Shown: positions 6,830 through 11,334 of the stretch, one piece after another
Layout of the letters: every line of letters begins with the position of its first letter
Numbering within the stretch: the stretch's first letter is position 1
Assembly: GCA_031255915.1 (NCBI GenBank)
Contig: JAIRRP010000012.1
Coordinates: 1 to 11,334 of the forward strand
Direction: 5' to 3'
Length of the DNA stretch: 11,334 nt
Source: Puniceicoccales bacterium
Lineage (GTDB): Bacteria; Verrucomicrobiota; Verrucomicrobiia; Opitutales; JAIRLG01
Made by a program: the position numbers and the translations under genes
Notes under the pieces: model-generated
The model's database searches: none
The model's input: only the letters and a program-made list of their open reading frames with translations
What the model was told of the DNA's origin: nothing

Positions 6830-6962
6830 TAGATTATTCTGAATCCGTGGCAACATCCCTAGGCAACATCTCCTCTTCTCCCCTATGACGAAAAACCGAA
6901 TTTTGATGATGTCTTTCGCAGAGCTCCAAATAACTTTGCTGCGATGTATCCAAATTGGTTCC
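6830..6962 (-). pseudogene. Decayed copy of the 3' end of the 6065-6664 gene
   Basis: On the minus strand one frame reads SQQSYLELCERHHQ, resembling ARQNYERLCEAYRQQ near the C-terminus of the neighbouring gene. A different frame then reads LGMLPRIQNNLW, matching LGMSSWVQNNL-stop. At DNA level 6823-6845 matches 6061-6083 at 19 of 23 positions. The similarity therefore crosses a frameshift, the stop TGA has become TGG, and upstream an in-frame TAA (6963-6965) cuts it off. This is a duplicated gene remnant rather than a working gene. Confidence 0.65.
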
Positions 6963-7015
6963 TTAGAAAGAGATGATGAGCCACTTTTTTGCAAATTAAT
7001 TACGCTCTATTCGCA

Positions 7016-7135
7016 TCAATGATCGCCTTCCAAGGCATTCCTTACCCGAGAACGGCGTAAATCCACACATACATCACAATACAATTCGTAAATCTCCATC
7101 GAAGCTCGGGATAGGCTTCCACCCCAGTGTGTGAC
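7016..7135 (-). pseudogene. Possible second remnant of the same orphan family
   Basis: The minus-strand frame ends with MEIYELYCDVCVDLRRSR, which vaguely resembles NYERLCEAYRQQRLDSS in spacing of Tyr, Glu and Cys. The frame continues upstream only into cloverleaf copy 3, so no complete gene exists. The similarity is weak and could be chance. Confidence 0.25.
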
Positions 7136-7175
7136 GAGGATGCCCTCCTTACATAAGGAGAGTACGGGCCAATGA

Positions 7176-7301
7176 CTTGCCGCCTTTGCGGTAAGAGAAA
7201 AATACAAAGCGGGAGCTTTCATTTTTCCTTCCCGCGGCCCGCGTAGCGGGCAAGAGCCCGAAGGGCTCAAAGGCGGCAAGCCCGCCCGTTAGACGGAGAC
7301 G
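7176..7301 (-). repeat. Cloverleaf repeat, copy 3 (inverted, with flank)
   Basis: The core 7176-7280 is closed by CTTGCCGCC / GGCGGCAAG. Read on the minus strand the arms are short GAGCCC-TTC-GGGCTC, middle GCCCGC-TAC-GCGGGC, then the long arm with GAAAGCTCCCGCTTTG at its tip, as in copies 1 and 2. The shared flank, reverse-complemented, occupies 7281-7301 and again reads CGTCTCC at its outer end. It lies 176 bases before the debranching-enzyme start. Confidence 0.92.
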
Positions 7302-7461
7302 ATGCTCGGAAGTAGTACAAAACTTCTCATCGAAGTCAGAAGCATTTCTCTATCGACTGAATCCCAAAAGCCTCTATTCTATATTCCTTGTGGGTGTGGA
7401 TATCGACAATCGAGTATTGTCAGCTTTTTGGGAAACGCGGCAGCAGGGGCTTGTCGTTCTC

Positions 7462-7468
7462 AAGGAGG
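7462..7468 (+). promoter_or_regulatory. Shine-Dalgarno deciding the GH13 start
   Basis: AAGGAGG stands eight bases before the ATG at 7477, near-ideal in sequence and spacing. The upstream in-frame GTG at 7390 has no comparable site. Confidence 0.88.
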
Positions 7469-7476
7469 ACTGGAAA

Positions 7477-9828
7477 ATGTACGAAAGTGGCCTCCCGCCT
7501 CTTCGGCTTTTCTCGTCCGAAAAGGAAATTCCCTCTCATTTCGAAAGGCTATCTCCCTTCGAGTATGCCAAGCGATCGGGCTATTACCGCAATCAGCAAC
7601 ATATCTGCTTCATCCTCCTGCCCGAGTGGATCCCAAGGGAAGACGCCGGCTGTTCCCTTTTTTTTCTAGCGGGAGATTTCAACGCATGGCAACCTGAAAC
7701 AGAAAACTCCTATTGGCAACTGCATCCGGAAATTGTCCATGGAGAGCTGTGTTGGCTCTTAAAAATCCCGACGGAAAAGATCAAAGACGGCCAAAATTTT
7801 AAATACGTCTCCTCACAAAAACACTGGTCACAGATAGCTCCTCATAGCCTCAATATGGTCGAGGCAACGCCTGGTATTTTTAATTTCGTCTACAGCGAAC
7901 AGCGTACCGGCTATCATCTCTTTCGATTTTTCATCGATGCGCCATTTTCGCTGCAAAATTCCGTATTTCTCCAATGGTATCCTCAAAAAAATTTACAGGC
8001 CATCGACGATTCCCGTGTACTGCTGAAAATGCGATCGGAGCAACCGATGGGGGTTTCCTTCGTCGGTCAGCAGACATATTTTCGACTTTTCGGCCCACGG
8101 CTTCACAGTGTAGAGCTCCATCTGCGAAAGCCCCACTCCGAACTTGCGATCATTCAGCCGATGTCGCAGGACGAAGACGGCGTTTGGTTTTGCTCACTGG
8201 ATATTCCGCTGGATGGTTTTTTCTACGAGTACCACATTGGGCGCTACAAAATTTATTCCAACAACAGGAAGGAGTACGAAGAATGGAGCATTCCAGACCC
8301 CTACGCCAAGGCGCTTTGCGGCCCACAGGGGCCGGGCATTATCATTCCACCACGACAACTCTGCCCTGCTGCCTCCGATGAATTTCAAATACCGGATTGG
8401 GAAAATCTCCAAATTATGGAGGTACATCTCCGAGATCTTCTGGCGCATGCCGACAATATCTCCGAAGAAAAACGTTCTCTCTTTTCGGGCCTCCGGGAGT
8501 GGCTCGATGATCCCCATTGTTACCTAAGAGAGCTGGGGATCAACGCCGTCGAGCTGCAGCCCATTACGGAATATGAACACAACGAGCCTCGGGAATATGC
8601 CTGGGGCTATATGCCCGTCAACTTCTTCGCCCCTTGTAGTGCCTACGCGTCCCACCCTGAAGAAGCTTCTCAGGTGGAAGAATTCCAAGAACTCGTGGCC
8701 AAGTTCCATTCTTTGGGAATCGCCGTCATCCTGGATGTCGTCTATAATCATCTCGGATCACCAAATCCCTACATGGCCATCGATTCCGATTATTATTTTC
8801 GACATGGCCCCGACGGGAATTTTACAAACTTCAGTGGTTGCGGTAATGATTTTCGCAGCGAATCACTGATGGCGCAACAGGTCATTCTCGACAGCCTGGA
8901 ACATTTCGTAAAAACCTATGCCGTCGATGGTTTTCGCTTCGATTTAGCTGAACTCCTCGGAATGGACTGCCTTCGAGCGATCGAAAATCATCTTAAATCC
9001 ATCAAACCTTCCATCATCCTCATCGCTGAACCTTGGAGCTTCAGGGGTTACATCGGGCATGAGATCCGATCGACCGGTTTTGCCGCTTGGAATGATGAAT
9101 ACCGTAATTTCATCGCCGACTATGTCCGGGGCAATGGCAATCGTGAAGGGCTGGAATATTTCCTAGGCGGATCGCTGAAGTATCGCTCCCGGTTCCCGGC
9201 CCAGAGCGTCCATTATGCCGCTTCCCATGACGACCATTGCTGGATCGACCGCATCACGGAAAATACTTCCCATAACGGACACAATCCAACGCCGGAAGAT
9301 CGTCGCCGTACCCATCTCGGCATCGCCATGCTCTTCGCGAGCATTGGCATCCCGATGTTTGCCGAAGGGCAAGATTTTCTTCACTCCAAACATGGCACAG
9401 GCAATACGTATAAAAATCCCGAACTCAATGCTTTGGACTACAACCGCGCACGGTTCTTTTCCGGAACGAGAGAATATTTTCGCAACTGGTCTCACTATCG
9501 TCGATCCCCCATGGGTCGCCTATGGCGACTCCACAAACGTCCGTCGCGCCACTACCTCCACAGCTATCCTTCGCAGGAAGGGAAGTCCGCCGCTGCTCTG
9601 CTCTTCAACGCCACCGGCGAATTAGGGACTGAAAAGCTCTTATTCGCGATCAATCCCCACAAAACGAACGTACAGTTTGACCTAAAGGAACTCGATGGGC
9701 TGAATTGGCGCCAAGTAGCCGATACGGAACGCCTGGAAATCACAGGACTCAAGCACTCTCTTTACGCCTTTTCCAATGCCATATTACGGCTTCCATCGCT
9801 CTCCTGTGGCCTATGGGAAGGTTTTTGA
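7477..9828 (+). CDS. GH13 isoamylase/pullulanase-type debranching enzyme
   Basis: This 783-residue enzyme is predicted to hydrolyse alpha-1,6 branch points of glycogen or related glucans. An N-terminal E-set/CBM48-like domain contains FFLAGDFNAW (62-71). A second domain of the same kind follows (about 190-280, QQTYFRLFGPRLHSVELHLR). The catalytic barrel shows EYAWGYMPVNFFAP (W376), region I VILDVVYNH (D420, H425), region II DGFRFDLAELLG with nucleophile D489, region III LIAEPW with acid/base E518, and region IV AASHDD with D585. YxWGYxPVNFFAP and AEPW point to isoamylase, GlgX or pullulanase rather than a branching enzyme. A beta-type C-terminal domain closes the protein. I see no signal peptide, so a cytoplasmic glycogen role is likely. 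The ATG at 7477 is preferred over the GTG at 7390 (29 more residues) because of AAGGAGG. Exact linkage specificity cannot be read from sequence. Confidence 0.92.
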   Translation: MYESGLPPLRLFSSEKEIPSHFERLSPFEYAKRSGYYRNQQHICFILLPEWIPREDAGCSLFFLAGDFNAWQPETENSYWQLHPEIVHGELCWLLKIPTEKIKDGQNFKYVSSQKHWSQIAPHSLNMVEATPGIFNFVYSEQRTGYHLFRFFIDAPFSLQNSVFLQWYPQKNLQAIDDSRVLLKMRSEQPMGVSFVGQQTYFRLFGPRLHSVELHLRKPHSELAIIQPMSQDEDGVWFCSLDIPLDGFFYEYHIGRYKIYSNNRKEYEEWSIPDPYAKALCGPQGPGIIIPPRQLCPAASDEFQIPDWENLQIMEVHLRDLLAHADNISEEKRSLFSGLREWLDDPHCYLRELGINAVELQPITEYEHNEPREYAWGYMPVNFFAPCSAYASHPEEASQVEEFQELVAKFHSLGIAVILDVVYNHLGSPNPYMAIDSDYYFRHGPDGNFTNFSGCGNDFRSESLMAQQVILDSLEHFVKTYAVDGFRFDLAELLGMDCLRAIENHLKSIKPSIILIAEPWSFRGYIGHEIRSTGFAAWNDEYRNFIADYVRGNGNREGLEYFLGGSLKYRSRFPAQSVHYAASHDDHCWIDRITENTSHNGHNPTPEDRRRTHLGIAMLFASIGIPMFAEGQDFLHSKHGTGNTYKNPELNALDYNRARFFSGTREYFRNWSHYRRSPMGRLWRLHKRPSRHYLHSYPSQEGKSAAALLFNATGELGTEKLLFAINPHKTNVQFDLKELDGLNWRQVADTERLEITGLKHSLYAFSNAILRLPSLSCGLWEGF

Positions 9829-9872
9829 AAATACGGTGAAGAGTCCAGCATTCGGCTGCCATCTTTTGAGAG

Positions 9873-9999
9873 CGTCTCCCGTTGACCGGCGGGCCTGCCG
9901 CCTTTGCGGCAAGGGAAAAATGAAAGCTCCCGCTTTGCATTGTCCCTTGCCGCGGCCCGCGTAGCGGGCTAGAGCCCGAAGGGGCTCAAAGGCGGCAGG
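9873..9999 (+). repeat. Cloverleaf repeat, copy 4 (core inverted relative to flank)
   Basis: The flank from 9873 reads CGTCTCC and leads into a closing stem CCTGCCGCC (9894-9902) / GGCGGCAGG (9991-9999), as in copies 1 and 2. The arms then come in reverse order: long (GCGGCAAGGGA 9906-9916 / TCCCTTGCCGC 9943-9953), middle GCCCGC...GCGGGC, short GAGCCC-GAAG-GGGCTC. The tip of the long arm still reads GAAAGCTCCCGCTTTG, the orientation seen in copies 1 and 2. It begins 45 bases after the debranching-enzyme stop. Confidence 0.92.
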
Positions 10000-10052
10000 C
10001 CGGACAGGTCAAATACCCACAGAGAAAAACAAACCAAAAATCCAGGCAAATG

Positions 10053-10080
10053 TTGACAAACAGACTGTGAAAATCACCCT
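10053..10080 (+). promoter_or_regulatory. Possible rnpB promoter
   Basis: A consensus -35 TTGACA stands at 10053-10058, about 28 bases before the predicted 5' end of RNase P RNA. No good -10 hexamer lies at the usual spacing, so only the -35 half is supported. Confidence 0.3.
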
Positions 10081-10085
10081 CCCTT

Positions 10086-10451
10086 TTCTCTGAGGGTGAG
10101 ATGTTCGCTTCAATCATGAATTGAAGAGGAAAGTCCGGACACCATAGAGCGGAATGCCTCGTGAAAACGAGGGTATACGAGGTTCAAGCCCCGTGTAACG
10201 GCCAGTGCAACAGAAAATATACCGCCTTCGGGCAAGGGTGAAAAGGTGCGGTAAGGGCGCACCGCTTCTGAGGTAACTCAAAGGGCAGTGTAAACCCCAT
10301 TCGGTGCAAGACGGAATAGGAGACAGAGTGGCTCGCTCGTTAAAAATCTCGGGTTCGTCGCACTTCCTACGGGAAGAGGTCACCTGTGGCCTAGAGAAAT
10401 GAATATCGGGAATAAAAATTCCCAACAGAATCCGGCTTACCCCTCAGAGAA
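10086..10451 (+). ncRNA. rnpB: RNase P RNA, bacterial type A
   Basis: This is the catalytic RNA that removes 5' leaders from tRNA precursors. The ends form a perfect 11-bp P1 helix, TTCTCTGAGGG (10086-10096) with CCCTCAGAGAA (10441-10451). The 5' P4 core GAGGAAAGTCCGGAC is at 10126-10140 and its partner ACAGAATCCGGCTTAC at 10425-10440. Between them are the conserved GGTGAAAAGGTGCGGTAAG with GCGCACCG (about 10237-10264) and GGTAACTCAAAGGGC and GTAAACCCC (about 10272-10299). Length of about 366 bases is normal. It follows cloverleaf copy 4 and converges with the orphan gene at 10497. No clear terminator is visible in the 45 bases between them. The exact 3' end may be a few bases longer. Confidence 0.96.
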
Positions 10452-10496
10452 TTTCGATAGGCATGAAAAAGTTTATCCTTGAAAACCTGCGTCCGG

Positions 10497-11009
10497 TTAC
10501 GTTTCGAACATTTTTATTTTTTCAAAAATAGACCAATGATGAGGATTTTCTTCCTCCACCGATGGCGAGAGATAATCATCGTCCTTCGTCGTATTGGTGG
10601 TAGGATCGACCAATAGGAATTGACCATTCATACTCTCCGATAGCATATCCCAAGCTCTTTGAAAGGCTTCATGCGAAGATTGATAATTATCTAAAAAACA
10701 CCAAACGCGACACCTTTCTTCTTTGAAGAGGTAACGCTGCATCGCTGATTTCAGCCCTTTATGATCCAAATCTGCAGCTGCGATATATTCCACGACAACA
10801 ACACATTCTGGATCTCGTTGTTTCCACTTCATCCAAAGCTCCTCGACGACGAGACGCATTTCAGACGCAGCAAAAATAACGGCCTGGTGGATTTCATGCG
10901 ATCGTATGAAAGAAATCAATGCTCCAAGCTCAGAATCTTTTAGCCCTTCGGGTATTTGATACCTATTTTGTAAAGGAGCTATCAAACTCCCAAAAAAAAT
11001 ATTCTTCAT
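10497..11009 (-). CDS. Hypothetical protein, alpha/beta fold, orphan
   Basis: I do not recognise this 170-residue protein. It alternates likely strands and helices: HQAVIFAAS, MRLVVEELWMKWKQRD, CVVVVEYI, LKSAMQRYLFKEE, RCRVWCFLD, EAFQRAWDMLSE, GQFLLVD. That suggests a small Rossmann-like or flavodoxin-like alpha/beta domain, but there is no P-loop or other diagnostic motif. The C-terminal third is acidic and probably flexible. There is no signal peptide or membrane segment. The ATG at 11009 has no clear Shine-Dalgarno; the upstream DNA is A/T-rich. It runs convergently toward rnpB and divergently from the exported-protein gene at the right edge. Sustained open frame and coherent secondary structure argue that it is coding; function is unknown. 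Confidence 0.6.
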   Translation of the reverse strand: MKNIFFGSLIAPLQNRYQIPEGLKDSELGALISFIRSHEIHQAVIFAASEMRLVVEELWMKWKQRDPECVVVVEYIAAADLDHKGLKSAMQRYLFKEERCRVWCFLDNYQSSHEAFQRAWDMLSESMNGQFLLVDPTTNTTKDDDYLSPSVEEENPHHWSIFEKIKMFET

Positions 11010-11185
11010 TTTATTTTACTTTTTTTTAACAGCTTTAAGTAAACTTCTGCTAAAAAATTCACTTAAATTCAAGACATTTTTACATATTCTTTAAAATATG
11101 TACTCTCTATACCCGATAAAAAATCTCGCTATGACGAGAAATCTTCATTCCTGTTTCCTTAATTTTACTCGAAAAATGTAGCGAA

Positions 11186-11212
11186 TTGACACATCGGTTC
11201 TGAATTTTATCT
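11186..11212 (+). promoter_or_regulatory. Possible promoter of the right-edge gene
   Basis: TTGACA (11186-11191) is followed after 15 bases by TTATCT (11207-11212), or after 16 by TATCTC. The -35 is perfect but the spacing is short or the -10 weak. It sits 20-45 bases before the ATG at 11233 in an A/T-rich divergent region. Confidence 0.35.
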
Positions 11213-11232
11213 CACATCTGGTTTGCTGTTTT

Positions 11233-11334
11233 ATGGGATATAAAATCCTAGGACTATTCTACTTTTTACTCTTCTCGAGTAGCGTACTTTCTCTGCATTC
11301 AGAGCCCATTGAAGCTCTGGAATGGAGCCCGCTG
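11233..11334 (+). CDS. Exported protein, N-terminal part only
   Basis: The first 34 codons of a gene run off the right edge. It begins MGYK, then a hydrophobic stretch ILGLFYFLLFSSSVLSL, then polar HSEPIEALEWSPL. This is the layout of a Sec signal peptide: short positive start, hydrophobic core, and small residues (SSSVLS) before a likely cleavage site. No lipobox cysteine is seen. The frame stays open to the last base. No convincing Shine-Dalgarno precedes the ATG. Nothing can be said about the mature function. Confidence 0.55.
   Translation, partial: MGYKILGLFYFLLFSSSVLSLHSEPIEALEWSPL

Noticed and set aside
7016..7279. 87-codon minus-strand open frame as a complete gene
   Set aside because: Its N-terminal half is translated cloverleaf copy 3, the same peptide that arises in other repeat copies; only the C-terminal part might be a gene relic.
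10120..10430. Minus-strand open frame opposite rnpB
   Set aside because: It lies entirely within the RNase P RNA gene, whose structure explains the conservation.
11124..11139. TCTCG-CTATGA-CGAGA hairpin in the divergent intergenic region
   Set aside because: A 5-bp stem with no T run and no clear relation to either start; too weak to call an operator or terminator.

Overview
The window looks like chromosomal housekeeping DNA from a Gram-negative bacterium. KdsB (CMP-Kdo synthesis for lipopolysaccharide) implies an LPS outer membrane. A 33-residue bS22/AURKAIP1-type basic protein next to it, a YheS-like ABC-F protein, DnaX, a two-headed GH13 debranching enzyme and a type A RNase P RNA would fit the PVC group (Verrucomicrobia/Chlamydiae side), but nothing here fixes the phylum and that placement is a guess. 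I saw no tRNA, rRNA, CRISPR array, transposase or phage gene.

Layout from left to right: a repeat-rich leader (1-230); the small bS22-like gene (303-404) and kdsB (506-1246); a gene-free stretch packed with repeats (1247-2052); an ABC-F ATPase (2053-3852, start set by a strong Shine-Dalgarno) followed 47 bases later by dnaX (3900-5411), probably one transcript; another gene-free repeat stretch (5412-6064); a minus-strand orphan gene (6065-6664) with at least one decayed copy of its 3' end upstream (6830-6962); a GH13 isoamylase/pullulanase-type enzyme whose true start is most likely 7477; rnpB (10086-10451); a convergent minus-strand orphan (10497-11009); and the first 34 codons of an exported protein running off the right edge.

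The most striking content is not a protein. Six copies of a repeat of about 95-105 bases lie in the intergenic gaps. Each folds as a cloverleaf: a closing stem of about 9-13 bp around three hairpin arms (short, GCCCGC/GCGGGC, long). Closing stem, short arm and long arm differ in sequence between copies but keep base pairing, while the middle arm is nearly constant. Four copies carry a conserved one-sided flank of 21-22 bases. In one copy the core is inverted relative to that flank while its long-arm tip is not. A second, unrelated family of roughly 150-bp inverted-repeat elements (ends with the motif GTCGTCAAAA) occurs at 1391-1540 and 5808-5957, with further ends at 35-54 and 1696-1716. Together they make the gaps look like landing or breeding sites for non-autonomous repeats.

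Among the genes, the main oddity is DnaX: the four zinc-ligand cysteines of its ATPase domain are all replaced although the segment keeps exactly the usual length.
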